Shown here in pieces: positions 43,381-52,467 of a stretch of DNA of 64,000 bases. A model generated the notes under the pieces. It saw only the letters and a program-made list of their open reading frames with translations, did no database searches and was not told the origin of the DNA. Within the stretch, counting starts at the first letter, position 1; each line of letters opens with the position of its first letter. The stretch is from the NCBI GenBank assembly GCA_021731365.1, contig JAKFXL010000013.1:1-64000 (forward strand). The letters run 5' to 3'. Both the position numbers and the translations under genes were made by a program. The stretch is from Gammaproteobacteria bacterium. GTDB taxonomy: Bacteria; Pseudomonadota; Gammaproteobacteria; Tenderiales; Tenderiaceae.

Positions 43381-46300
43381 ATGCCCACCCCCATCATCCA
43401 GCGTCTCAGCCCCACCTCCGGTTGGCCCGGTGGTACTGCAGCCGATGGTTCAGCGATCAACGGTACACTGGTCATCATTCATGGCCGCCATTTTCACCCC
43501 ACGGCGGATATGCATCTTAACCGAGTGAGCTTTACCGCCTCGGCGGGTGGCACGGTGCCGGCGCCGGTGGTGTGGGCCTCGGTCAACGAGATCGACTATC
43601 AGCCCAATGGCATTGTTGCCAGTGATGCCGCAGTGTCGGGTGGGCTTGATGGACCGCGTGGTGTGACGGTGAACAGCAGCAGTGGTGATCTCTACATTGC
43701 CGATACCGAGCAGGATCGCATTGTGCGTAGAACAGCGGCGGGTGCCTTCAGTAGCTGGGGCGGCACAGGCGCAGGCAATGGCCAGTTTAATCGTCCCACC
43801 GGCATTGCTGTTGATCAGAGTGGCAATGTTTATGTCGCCGATACCATGAATCACCGTATCCAGAAGTTCAGCGCCACGGGTGGATTCATCACGGCGTGGG
43901 GTTCACACGGCAGTGGTGTTGGCCAGTTTGATATGCCGGTGGATATTGATGTGGCGCTGATCGGCGGCATGAGCTTTGTCTATGTCGCCGACAGTAACAA
44001 CCATCGTGTCGCCCGCAGTGATGGCGTCGGCAATATGCCAACGCAGCTGCTGGCGCCGGCCGATTGCGGCCGCATTCTTGGCGTTTGTGCGCCGCGTGGT
44101 TACGGCTTTGTCTACGCCACCGATCCTTCCAACAGACGTATCTACCGCTGGGCTTGGACGGGCGCTTTCAACGGTTACTTCGGTGATCCCGGTCCGCACA
44201 ATTTGGCGGTGGTGGAGGTCGGTTATCCGCTGGGTATCGAGCAGGACTACGATGGTTATGTCTACATCACCGATAACGCTGGGCGGGTGGTGCGCAAGTT
44301 TGATCCCTTCGATCCAACCTTTCGTGAAATTGCCAAGTTTGGTCTGACCATCCCCAGCGTGCCGGGGCCGACACCACCACAGGAGTTTGTCGATCCGGTG
44401 GATGTAACGGTGACCGATCTCAAGGCGGTCTACGTGGTGGACCGGCAGCGCAAACAGGTGGTGCGTTACACACCCACCGATTCGCAAGAGCTATGGGTGC
44501 ATGTGCCGGCCGGTGCGGCGACCGGCAGTGTGCGGGTGCGCACCGATGAGGGTGAGCAGAGTGCAGGGTTTGTAGTGTTGCAACGGGCGCAGGTAGAGGT
44601 GGCCGATACCTATCTCACCCAGGGGCTATCGCAGTATCCGTTAGTGGCGGGCAAAAAAACTATGATCCGTTATCAGATGCGCACCGTCGGCGAGGCCGTC
44701 ATGGAGAGTTTCTCCTGGGGTTCACCGGTGCATGACAGCGCGCTCTGTCGTGTTTACAAAGATGGTGCCGAAGTTGCTCAGATGCAGGGTGAGGTGGAGT
44801 ACCTCACCATGAGCGGTGGTTTCATGGGTTCAGCAATCGCCTTTGAGATCCGTTTTGAAATCCCCCACTGGATAATCAACGATCAGGCCAGCTATCGTTT
44901 TCGCGTCACACTGCAACGCAGCGGTACACCGGCCTTTAACGATACCCGCGACTTCCCCAGCGCTGCCGGCGTTACTTTCCATAATCGCATGAGCTATCGC
45001 ATCATCGCCTCGCCCGTGACTCACCTACGCCACGATGGCGCTCGTGTTGGTAGCAGCTCTATGTGGCCAGCGCTATTTTATCTTGGCAGCAACGTTGGCC
45101 ACATGCTCGACTGGATGGACTGGTCGCAGCTCTACAGTGGCTTTGTGCACTACAACCGTCTTTATCCGTTGCGTCACAGTGTTGCCAACATTGTGGAGTG
45201 GGGCATCTGGGTCAACGGCACCATGCACAACGGCATCAACAGCGATGACGAGGTGCGCGACATGCTGGCGGTGCTGGAATATACCCGTCGCGATATCAAT
45301 GAAGGCAGCGGCGAGAATTACGACTTCATGCTTGGCATTGTTGATCGTAACGAGATTGCGGCATCCCAGGATTGGGTCGGTATCACCAGTGATTCCTACC
45401 GTTCAGCACTCATCTCCGTTGGTGATAATTCTGCCGGTGATCCGGCCTACGATGTCGGTGCCATCATCGCCCATGAGTTATTGCATCAGCACGGCATCCA
45501 TCATCAGGGCGACCGCGAACGGGCGCAGACGGACGAGGAGGCGTGGAACTCGGTTAGTGGTAATTTTATTTATGATCCGGTGACTTTGGCCTATGTCTCC
45601 ACCACTGGTTTTCGTACCTATGAGTGGAATGACGAGACCGCCTTTGCCGAAGGGCGTCACGATGGTGTTGATGGCAGTTATGACCAGCTCTACGACGCGC
45701 TGGCCAATCCCCATCCAGTGAGTGTGCGGGTGCGCGAACGGGCACTCAAAGAGGCAGAGCGGCCCGTGGACACGCCAAAAAATTTCACCCTGATTGGTCA
45801 CTACAGCCGTGCCGACGGTTTTGTTCGTATCGCTTCGTGGGTGGGCCGTGGTGATTCACCAGTGACACCCGAGGTGAGTGATGGTGAAGGTGTGCTGATC
45901 TTTATGGATAACAGTGGCCATGAACTGTTGCGTTGGCGGATGCGGTTTTCATTTGGTCTGCGTGGTGTGAGTCGTAGCGGACATGCAACTACCACAGGCG
46001 CAGGCAGTGCCACGGTGAGTATCACCTGTCCCTATCCGGCCACCACTGCTCGAGTAATTATGGAGGCGGACAAACAGGCTGTGTGGCAAGCCGATGTGCC
46101 AAGCACCGGGCCAACGGTGCAGCTGATCACACCGACAGGCGGCGAGCAGATCGCACCGACGGATACCGTTGTGGTTGAGTGGCAGGCGAGTCATGCACAA
46201 GATGTGGAACTGGAGTATCGCATCTCGTACTCCAGTGATGGTGGAAAAACTTTTCGCCCCATTGCCGTAGCGCTTAAAGAGCGACGTTACGAGTGGCAGC

Positions 46301-47355
46301 TGGGTCTCGGCGCCAGCACTGGCCGCATCCGGTTGCGGGTGGTTGCCAGTGATGGTTTCAATCAGGCGGAATCTATCTCCGATGATATTTTGGTGGGCGA
46401 CGTGGCGCGCCGTATTGCCATCCTCCAACCACGTCGTGGTGAGGTGATCCCCGAAGGTAAGGCGCTGCGCCTCACGGCCCTGGCCAACGATCTGGAGCAG
46501 GGGGCGTTGCCACTCACGCCTGCCAACAGCCGTTGGCTGCTCGATGGTGAAGTGGTGTTGGGCAGCGGTAATGAGATCGAAATAAAAGAGATCGAACTCA
46601 CCACACCATGCGGCACCGTTACCACACCACTGCCTGTGGGTGCACATCTGCTGAGTGTTGAGTTGACACTCGGTGCGGATAAAATACTGCGTGATGAGAT
46701 CCCCATCGAGATCGCCGCCGATAGTGATCGCGACGGTGTGCCCGATGATGTCGAGATTGCCCAGGGTACCGACCCCAATGATCCGGGCAATCGTTCCACC
46801 ACTGCGCCAATCTACCCCTTTGGGCAATGGCGCTTCCGCCGCTGCCGCAATCACACGCTGTTCCAGATCGGCCATCTGCTGACAGGCACGGTTGCCATCG
46901 AACTTGGTTTCATTGATGAGGCCGGTATGCCACTGGCAAATCACACATTGCAACTAGTGCGTGGCGCTACACGCACAACCGTCATAACAGGTAACGATGG
47001 CATAGCGCGTATCGAGATGGATTCGCTGCAAAGTGTATTGATAAAAGTGGCCGCCAATGACAATCGCAACAGCGCCTTTGGTAGCTGTTATCTGCGTGTT
47101 GCCAAGGGTTCACCACTCACTGAAACCATCATTCAGGCGCACGCCTGGATCAGCCGCCAACGTGGCTGCTGGTGGTTGGGGCGTGAATCACAAGGTACGA
47201 TCATGATCAACGCAGGCAATCCGTTGTCGATTCGTGGTGTAAAAATATGGCAGGGTTCGTCACCAAAAATGGTTTCACCTAAGCTGAGCTATCGCCTGTT
47301 GGGGAGGTTGCAGATGGCAACAAAACGAATCAGTATAAAAATGGTGGATCACTAA
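43381..47355 (+). CDS. Giant NHL-repeat protein with metzincin-like zinc motif
   Basis: A protein of 1,324 residues with no signal peptide (starts MPTPIIQRLSPTSGWPGG). Order: IPT/TIG-like domain (~1-65); about six NHL repeats forming a propeller (~70-370, e.g. NRPTGIAVDQSGNVYVADT); beta domains (~395-560); a metalloprotease-like region with HELLHQHGIHH (~698-708), an exact HEXXHXXGXXH; Ig-like domains (~900-1100); a thrombospondin-3-like calcium segment (DSDRDGVPDDVEIAQGTDP, ~1112); and a C-terminal beta domain. In the likely Met-turn (YDALANPHPVS, ~772) Leu replaces Met, so activity is doubtful. AAGGAGGAG lies just before the ATG. It is followed by a terminator and a D15-like barrel gene. 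Confidence 0.82.
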   Translation: MPTPIIQRLSPTSGWPGGTAADGSAINGTLVIIHGRHFHPTADMHLNRVSFTASAGGTVPAPVVWASVNEIDYQPNGIVASDAAVSGGLDGPRGVTVNSSSGDLYIADTEQDRIVRRTAAGAFSSWGGTGAGNGQFNRPTGIAVDQSGNVYVADTMNHRIQKFSATGGFITAWGSHGSGVGQFDMPVDIDVALIGGMSFVYVADSNNHRVARSDGVGNMPTQLLAPADCGRILGVCAPRGYGFVYATDPSNRRIYRWAWTGAFNGYFGDPGPHNLAVVEVGYPLGIEQDYDGYVYITDNAGRVVRKFDPFDPTFREIAKFGLTIPSVPGPTPPQEFVDPVDVTVTDLKAVYVVDRQRKQVVRYTPTDSQELWVHVPAGAATGSVRVRTDEGEQSAGFVVLQRAQVEVADTYLTQGLSQYPLVAGKKTMIRYQMRTVGEAVMESFSWGSPVHDSALCRVYKDGAEVAQMQGEVEYLTMSGGFMGSAIAFEIRFEIPHWIINDQASYRFRVTLQRSGTPAFNDTRDFPSAAGVTFHNRMSYRIIASPVTHLRHDGARVGSSSMWPALFYLGSNVGHMLDWMDWSQLYSGFVHYNRLYPLRHSVANIVEWGIWVNGTMHNGINSDDEVRDMLAVLEYTRRDINEGSGENYDFMLGIVDRNEIAASQDWVGITSDSYRSALISVGDNSAGDPAYDVGAIIAHELLHQHGIHHQGDRERAQTDEEAWNSVSGNFIYDPVTLAYVSTTGFRTYEWNDETAFAEGRHDGVDGSYDQLYDALANPHPVSVRVRERALKEAERPVDTPKNFTLIGHYSRADGFVRIASWVGRGDSPVTPEVSDGEGVLIFMDNSGHELLRWRMRFSFGLRGVSRSGHATTTGAGSATVSITCPYPATTARVIMEADKQAVWQADVPSTGPTVQLITPTGGEQIAPTDTVVVEWQASHAQDVELEYRISYSSDGGKTFRPIAVALKERRYEWQLGLGASTGRIRLRVVASDGFNQAESISDDILVGDVARRIAILQPRRGEVIPEGKALRLTALANDLEQGALPLTPANSRWLLDGEVVLGSGNEIEIKEIELTTPCGTVTTPLPVGAHLLSVELTLGADKILRDEIPIEIAADSDRDGVPDDVEIAQGTDPNDPGNRSTTAPIYPFGQWRFRRCRNHTLFQIGHLLTGTVAIELGFIDEAGMPLANHTLQLVRGATRTTVITGNDGIARIEMDSLQSVLIKVAANDNRNSAFGSCYLRVAKGSPLTETIIQAHAWISRQRGCWWLGRESQGTIMINAGNPLSIRGVKIWQGSSPKMVSPKLSYRLLGRLQMATKRISIKMVDH

Positions 47356-47474
47356 ACTGATAACGGCACCGTTTTTATGTGTCACAATCAGCGGCATCCC
47401 TTTTGTTGAAGATGGCTATGCCGAAAATTCACGAATTTATTCAACGGATCATATTTTTGGTTTTGTATCTCTGC

Positions 47475-47506
47475 CCCACCTGCTAAGTTGTAAGTGGGTT
47501 TTTTTT
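47475..47506 (+). terminator. Terminator after the giant NHL gene
   Basis: CCCAC (47475-47479) pairs with GTGGG (47494-47498), and eight T bases follow directly. The stem is short, but the T-run is strong. Confidence 0.6.
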
Positions 47507-47613
47507 GGATTAGTTGTTCGTGGTTTCAGGCGCAATGGAAGATATAATTACAGTTGTTGTAAAAAACACTCAAGGGATGGCAAGCAGATATTAGTTTAGT
47601 TGGTGGGGGGGTT

Positions 47614-48918
47614 ATGTTCACTGTTTTAAATTTTTTTTTAGTAACGTTCTGTCTGTTTATCATCGCTACTCCGTCGGTAAGTGCTGCGGAAAAAAAAGAC
47701 GCGTCTGAAGTGGATGCTATGTTTTTTTCCTCCCTTCCTGATCGTCGCAAAGAGCAGTTTTCAACCAGTCCCGGTTACGCGCTGTTCCCTTACCCATACA
47801 GTCTTCCCGGTGTTGGAAAAGGCCTCAGTGTGGTGGGCGGTTCTATGAATATCGCCAATACACATACCGATGGTTATGGTGTGATACTGGGTGGAGAGGT
47901 GAAGGGGGTGGCCGTGGGTATGTCTGACATCCACATTATTCCACGCACGTTGATTTTAGATGTTGGCTACAGCGATATAAACAAGGCGCAAATTATGAGC
48001 TACAGCCAACGTGGCATGAGTTCTGACAAGAATGATTACCGCCTGCTTGATCTCAACGATGTGGTTTACTACGGCGGCAGAATGACGGCCACATTTTTTG
48101 AGCGCCGTTTTGAACTGTATGGTGGGTGGTACAAGGGCGCTACGCAGTTGAATAACATCCGTGATAAAGACGGCAACATTATTGTTGCGGCACAGGACTC
48201 ACCACGTGAGTGGGGCCATACTACCCTTATTGGTAGCCGCCTTGATCTTACCGATGACTATGCCGATCCGCGGCGCGGAGTCAGCCTTAGTATTACCCGC
48301 TCCTCAACACCGCCCAGCGATTCTGGCCCGGACTACTACGTGATGGATTACAGCATGAGTGCCTACCTGCCCATCGGTAAGCGTAGCACTTGGGCTTTTA
48401 ATTTATTACGCTCTGATGCGGTTGTTAGCCAGAAAGGTGAAACCGATCCGACCAAACTTCAAGATCAGCAGGGGATTAACTGCGCTGATACTTCACTCAC
48501 ATCGTTAGCCCGGCAATATTGCACTGAAGTGCTCAATAATATGATCGCAAATAATACCTACGGTACGGCTAGTGTCCTGGGTGGGTTCAGTCGTCTGCGT
48601 TCCTATCCACAAGGCAGATACAGTGGTGCCCACACCCAGTTCTATGGTACGGAGGTGCGTTGGAATCTCACTGATGAGTCCACACCCTTTGATATTTTTG
48701 TGATGAAGGATATTCGCACAGCAATACAGCTGGCAGCGTTTTATGAGTTAGGCAGCACTGCCGATTTGCGTGGCGACGTGGGTGATATCTGGAAACAGTC
48801 GTACGGTGTTGGGTTCAGGATGGTGACAGCCTCGGGTGTCGTATTTAGGGGTGATTTTGCGTACGGAGATGATGGCTTGGCGCAACAGATATTTATTGGT
48901 TATCCCTGGGAGCTTTAA
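47614..48918 (+). CDS. BamA/TamA-like (D15) outer membrane barrel protein
   Basis: A 434-residue exported protein with a signal peptide ending at SVSAA (~24). The rest looks like a 16-strand surface-antigen (D15/Omp85) barrel: repeated amphipathic strands, a RLDLTDDYADPRRGVSLSI segment, and LGGFSRLRSYPQGRYSG, equivalent to the conserved VRGY/LRGF loop motif with the inward Arg. There are no POTRA domains before the barrel, so it is not BamA itself. It ends GYPWEL rather than in Phe. It follows the signal-less giant protein, though a terminator separates the two. It could export or anchor a surface protein, but that is inference. Confidence 0.82.
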   Translation: MFTVLNFFLVTFCLFIIATPSVSAAEKKDASEVDAMFFSSLPDRRKEQFSTSPGYALFPYPYSLPGVGKGLSVVGGSMNIANTHTDGYGVILGGEVKGVAVGMSDIHIIPRTLILDVGYSDINKAQIMSYSQRGMSSDKNDYRLLDLNDVVYYGGRMTATFFERRFELYGGWYKGATQLNNIRDKDGNIIVAAQDSPREWGHTTLIGSRLDLTDDYADPRRGVSLSITRSSTPPSDSGPDYYVMDYSMSAYLPIGKRSTWAFNLLRSDAVVSQKGETDPTKLQDQQGINCADTSLTSLARQYCTEVLNNMIANNTYGTASVLGGFSRLRSYPQGRYSGAHTQFYGTEVRWNLTDESTPFDIFVMKDIRTAIQLAAFYELGSTADLRGDVGDIWKQSYGVGFRMVTASGVVFRGDFAYGDDGLAQQIFIGYPWEL

Positions 48919-49140
48919 GGGTGTGAGGTATAACATTTATGTTATGGCTGGCGTTTAAGATGCTGTTTCAGGAGCGTGGCAGATGGGTTATACATTGATT
49001 GTGAAACCCTTTATACCGATTGCAGGCATGTTGATAGAACGTCACCACTCTAGAGGAAACGCCTTGTACGGGGTCGCATACAGGGCGTTGTGGAAGCTGC
49101 AGATGAAAGACCCTCGGCTACCCGATGGGGCCTTGATCAG

Positions 49141-49551
49141 TCATGTGGCATCTCGTCGAAACCAGGATTGATGGTTAGGAAGTACAAGACAGAGTAAACC
49201 AAGAAAAAAGTAGTCAAGCATGTCATTAACAGCGGACCACTCTTGCAGAATGTAGTGACCAACGAGAAGGCTCAGCATGAATGCAAACCAGTTATACACG
49301 GCAAGCTGTTTATGCTGATGGCTAAAAAGTGCGAGGCCTGGCCCGATTTCAATAAATGGTATGATTTGCAGATAAGCGTTTATAAGAAATGGGGGCATTT
49401 GAATGAGTAGATCTCCCTGAAACTAACTGGAGTAGTACTCCGAGAAACCACCGTGGCTGAAGAGTTTGCTTGTTTCTGTGGTAAGAAGAGTTGTTACCAT
49501 AACAAATCAAACGATCCGTTCAGCATCCTTAAGTGTTGTCCTTTCAATCAT
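49141..49551 (-). pseudogene. DoxX-like membrane protein gene with two in-frame stops
   Basis: Reading on the minus strand from ATG 49551 (MIERTTLKDAERIV) one frame stays open to TAA/TGA-type end at 49141 except for a TGA at codon 15 (49507-49509) and a TAG at codon 43 (49423-49425). An AGGAG ribosome site stands eight bases upstream of the ATG. Read through, the 136-residue product has the DoxX-type order: a short N-terminus, KLFSHGGFSEYYSS, then PPFLINAYLQIIPFIEIGPGLALF and two more hydrophobic segments. Both stops could come from single C-to-T changes (CGA to TGA, CAG to TAG). This is a decayed gene, or a case of readthrough, which I think less likely. Confidence 0.65.
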
Positions 49552-50119
49552 ATTCCATCTCCTGTGAATAAGATGCCCAGCATGGGGCTAACCGACGGCA
49601 CTTTAGCACCGTCCGGCGATTGCGATTGATCTCTGGGTCAGGCATGGGGTGGGGTATGGGCATGTTCAGGACAGAACTCGAGTAGAAAACGCTTTAATAT
49701 GTATCCGTTGGCCTCTTGTGAGGTCCAGAAGAGTTTCATATGCGTAAGGTTTTTCAGGAGGGTGATCTCTAACGAGTGAAGACTCATGCGAATGTCTGAC
49801 GATTACTTAAGTCGTGCCGCCACCGGCCCCAAAAGAGAGGAACCACTAACCAGTGTCGGTTTGAGTGAGATGTCGGAAGATGAAGCTAACCTAGCTGAAA
49901 AACTACAGGTTGTATATGAAACCATTCTTTGAAATTTCACTGACAACCCCCGTTGTTAAATGGCTGGCAATACCCATGGTCGAAAGAGTAAAACACTTCA
50001 TGCCGGACCTTATGGTAGCCCATCTCTTCATGGCTGGCCACCAGCTTAAAGTAACACTCAATCGTACGAGGCATTCTGTCCTGATATGCAAAATAATTAA
50101 GTGAGGTAAATCCCAGGCT
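49552..50119. other. Gene-poor region with two small open frames
   Basis: No known gene is seen in about 570 bases. Two small frames overlap head to head: a 49-residue one on the minus strand (49638-49787, MSLHSLEITLLKN...) and a 48-residue acidic one on the plus strand (49786-49932, MRMSDDYLSRAATG...). Neither has a family resemblance. The frames after 49903 on both strands also have no match. The region may hold gene remnants beside the insertion sequence. Confidence 0.3.
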
Positions 50120-50706
50120 CTGCCGGGGCACTCCCCCAGGTTTGATCTATACGGCGGTCATTGTGAATCTGGCGTCTCTGCCAAGAGAACGAGGGTCACA
50201 ATGAAAGAGTATCAAGGTCTGAGTCATACGCGTTGGGATTGTAAGTACCAGGTGGTGTTTATCCCCAAACGACGAAAGAAGCGTATTTCTGGAGTGTTGA
50301 GGCGGCATCTTGGAGAGATATTCCATGAGCTGGCAAAACACAAGGAATGTAAGATTGTTGAGGGTCACCTGATGGGTGATCATGTCCATATGTGTCTGAG
50401 TATTCCACCGAAGTATGCAGTGTCGAACGTGGTGGGGTATATCAAAGGCAAGAGTGCCATTCAGGTGGCTCGTAAGTTTGGTGGTCGTGAAAGAAATTTC
50501 ACAGGCGAAAATTTTTGGGCGAGGGCTACTTTGTTTCGACAGTGGGGCTTGATGAGGCGATGGTAAGGGCCTACATCAAGAACCAAGAGATGGAAGATGA
50601 GCGCTACGACCAGATGAAGCTCGGAGTGTGATCAACCACCTTGGGCGGTTCACGGTTTAATGGGACCTTTGAGGCGCTCACCCAATAAGCCCCCGGCTAT
50701 GAGGGG
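50120..50706 (+). mobile_element. IS200-type insertion sequence, probably inactive
   Basis: The extent is approximate. A single Y1/HuH transposase gene (50201-50631, frameshifted) is flanked by short subterminal hairpins and no terminal inverted repeats, as in IS200. On the left are GGGGCACTCCCC near 50122 and TGGC-GTCTCT-GCCA near 50169; on the right, CCCC...GGGG at about 50691-50706. The right end abuts the broken oleate hydratase fragment. Confidence 0.6.
50201..50631 (+). pseudogene. tnpA: IS200/IS605-family TnpA transposase, frameshifted
   Basis: The start MKEYQGLSHTRWDCKYQVVFIPKRR is the standard opening of IS200-type Y1 transposases. The HuH pair is in GDHVHMCL (His codons near 50381-50389). 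At about 50523 a GGG run replaces the GGGG needed to continue; the intact frame gives WARGYFVSTVG and then VRAYIKNQE with the catalytic Tyr at 50572. In the actual sequence the frame shifts and stops at 50566, so the Tyr is lost. The restored protein would be about 143 residues, normal for the family. Confidence 0.85.
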
Positions 50707-50924
50707 ATGTTAGACAACAATTCCCAGTAGCAGACATAATGCTCTTCATGCATCCTTCCACCCCGAACCACAAATCCTTTTTTAATATCACCGGCATCAT
50801 CGCAGGCACCACCTACAATGCCATGCTGTTCCAGAATATGTATGTTGGCACCACTGATACCTGTATCTTTAATTAAATAGACGGCACTTGCCAGAGAGGT
50901 GATACCACCACCAATCAGATACAT
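50697..50924 (-). pseudogene. N-terminal fragment of an oleate hydratase (MCRA family)
   Basis: A 75-codon remnant. MYLIGGGITSLASAVYLIKD is the FAD-binding start of myosin-cross-reactive-antigen/oleate hydratase, followed by NIHILEQHGIVGGACDDAGD and VVRGGRMHEEHYVCYWELLSNIPS. The normal enzyme is over 550 residues; here it stops at SNIPS, where IS200-like right-end sequence begins. A stop also stands one codon upstream of the ATG (GAT TAA AAA ATG), and there is no ribosome site, so both ends are damaged. The rest of the gene is not found on the other side of the element. Confidence 0.8.
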
Positions 50925-50963
50925 TTTTTAATCAATTGTTAGGATATGCCCGATTTTTGCAAT

Positions 50964-50992
50964 AAAAAAGGACCCAAACGGGTCCTTTTTTT
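50964..50992 (-). terminator. Strong terminator of the DUF3494 lipoprotein gene
   Basis: AAAAAAGGACCC pairs perfectly with GGGTCCTTTTTT over an AAAC loop. On the minus strand the stem is followed by a T-run, right after the gene that ends at 51025. It would work in both directions. Confidence 0.85.
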
Positions 50993-51024
50993 GTCACTGT
51001 GCTTTCACACGGTATAACGCAATT

Positions 51025-52467
51025 TTATGGAGCAGGCTGTGTAACCGTATTCATGATCAACGTAACCGCTGTCTGTGCTAATAATCGGCCATTAACCGTT
51101 GCACCTGTATTAACAGTAACACCTTTTGCAGCAAGGACCACTCCTTCAAAGACGGCACCTGTATCAATGGCGACACCGGCTCCGCCGGCAACCTGCCAGA
51201 AGACATTCTTCGCAAGAGCACCGCCCGTCAAAAAGACGTTGGTGGCGCTTGCTTGAGTAACGTTCCCTGCGACCTGGAAAATCCAGACATCATTCGGGCC
51301 ACCTGAGAGGGTGACATCAGTATTGATCAAAACATTGGTACCCCATTTGTAAAGACCGGGGACCAGTGTCTTGCCGCTAATATCACCTGCGTGTAGTTCA
51401 GTGTAATCAGGGGTTATTCTGCCTGCGGCATCGTTATAGGCGGTTCCCATATCGAGCACCGCGTTGGCGACCAGTGTATTGTCAGGTGCCGTCCCTTTAA
51501 AGCAGGGGGTAGTACCGCTGCCGACATAGGCTGCATTAGCCCCGTAGATTGTGCCTGTTATTTCTGTACAGGTAATGTTATTCATCGCTGCAGCGGTGAT
51601 CGGGCTGGCACCAATGTTACCGGTGATAGCCGATGTCGGAACGTTGGTGATGCCGGTTTTTGTCAGGATCACAAAGTTTCCCGCGGTTCTCAGATTTACT
51701 GCAGCAGGTCCAACAGCAAGGGCGGAGCCGGTAGTAAAGCTCCAGACAATGTTAGCCGCCAGTGGATTTGCAGGCAATGCAGGGTCGGTAATGGCCGTTG
51801 TTAGCGTAACGGTATAGAGGGTATTAGCAACGAGATTGTTAGCCGGTTTAAAGGTCGCTACCTTGTTGTTGTAGACAACCGTACCTGCAACTAATGCGGC
51901 ACCCTTTCTCAATGTAAAGCTCGATGTGTTAACGGTAGCCGGGTCAAGTGCTTCACTGAAGGTGGCACTAACGTTGCCATTAAGTACAAAACCAGTGACT
52001 GCATTTGCTGGATTGCTAGAGATGATAGTAGGGGCGACAGCATCTGTTGTTGTGCCGCTGGTAAAGTGCCAAACATAATCGTTTGCCAGCGCTATACCCG
52101 ATGAGCTTTTTACCTTATTGGCAAGCGTGGCGGTGTAGAGTGTATCCGCTGTAAAGCTGCTGCCTGGGGTGAAACTCGCAGTATTGGATGCAGCATCAAG
52201 GCTTACAACACCAGTTAACGGAGGTTCGCCCGCGCCCACTACTGTAAAGCTTGTAGTATCAATTGTTGATGTATCCATTGCTTCACTGAAGGTGGCAACC
52301 ACTTTGTTGTTGAGAGCCACAGCTATTGGGGTGTCTGCCGGAGTGGCATCGGTCACCGTGGGTGCGCTGTCACTACTGCTGTTCCCGTTACATCCCGCCG
52401 CAAAGGTGGTCAGCAAGAGTGCAGTTAGCCATAAACTTCGCTTAGTATATTTTTTGCATCGATTCAT
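51025..52467 (-). CDS. DUF3494 ice-binding-family lipoprotein with two Ig-like domains
   Basis: A 480-residue exported protein. The signal peptide ends at a lipobox (TFAAGC), so it should be lipidated. Two Big_5-type Ig-like domains follow (~37-140 and ~145-250; ATFSEAMDTSTIDTTSFTV and ATFSEALDPATVNTSSFTL). Residues ~258-478 are a DUF3494 domain, a right-handed beta-helix that in some species binds ice: AGNFVILTKTGITNVPTSAITGNIG, GLYKWGTNVLINTDVTL, and the closing ITLNTGATVNGR-like block. Ice binding has been shown only for some members. GGAG lies eight bases before the ATG. It is divergent from a second DUF3494 gene. Confidence 0.9.
   Translation of the reverse strand: MNRCKKYTKRSLWLTALLLTTFAAGCNGNSSSDSAPTVTDATPADTPIAVALNNKVVATFSEAMDTSTIDTTSFTVVGAGEPPLTGVVSLDAASNTASFTPGSSFTADTLYTATLANKVKSSSGIALANDYVWHFTSGTTTDAVAPTIISSNPANAVTGFVLNGNVSATFSEALDPATVNTSSFTLRKGAALVAGTVVYNNKVATFKPANNLVANTLYTVTLTTAITDPALPANPLAANIVWSFTTGSALAVGPAAVNLRTAGNFVILTKTGITNVPTSAITGNIGASPITAAAMNNITCTEITGTIYGANAAYVGSGTTPCFKGTAPDNTLVANAVLDMGTAYNDAAGRITPDYTELHAGDISGKTLVPGLYKWGTNVLINTDVTLSGGPNDVWIFQVAGNVTQASATNVFLTGGALAKNVFWQVAGGAGVAIDTGAVFEGVVLAAKGVTVNTGATVNGRLLAQTAVTLIMNTVTQPAP

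Noticed and set aside
48983-49171. 62-codon plus-strand frame after the D15-type barrel gene
   Set aside because: No ribosome site or family match, and it runs into the better-supported DoxX-like pseudogene on the other strand.
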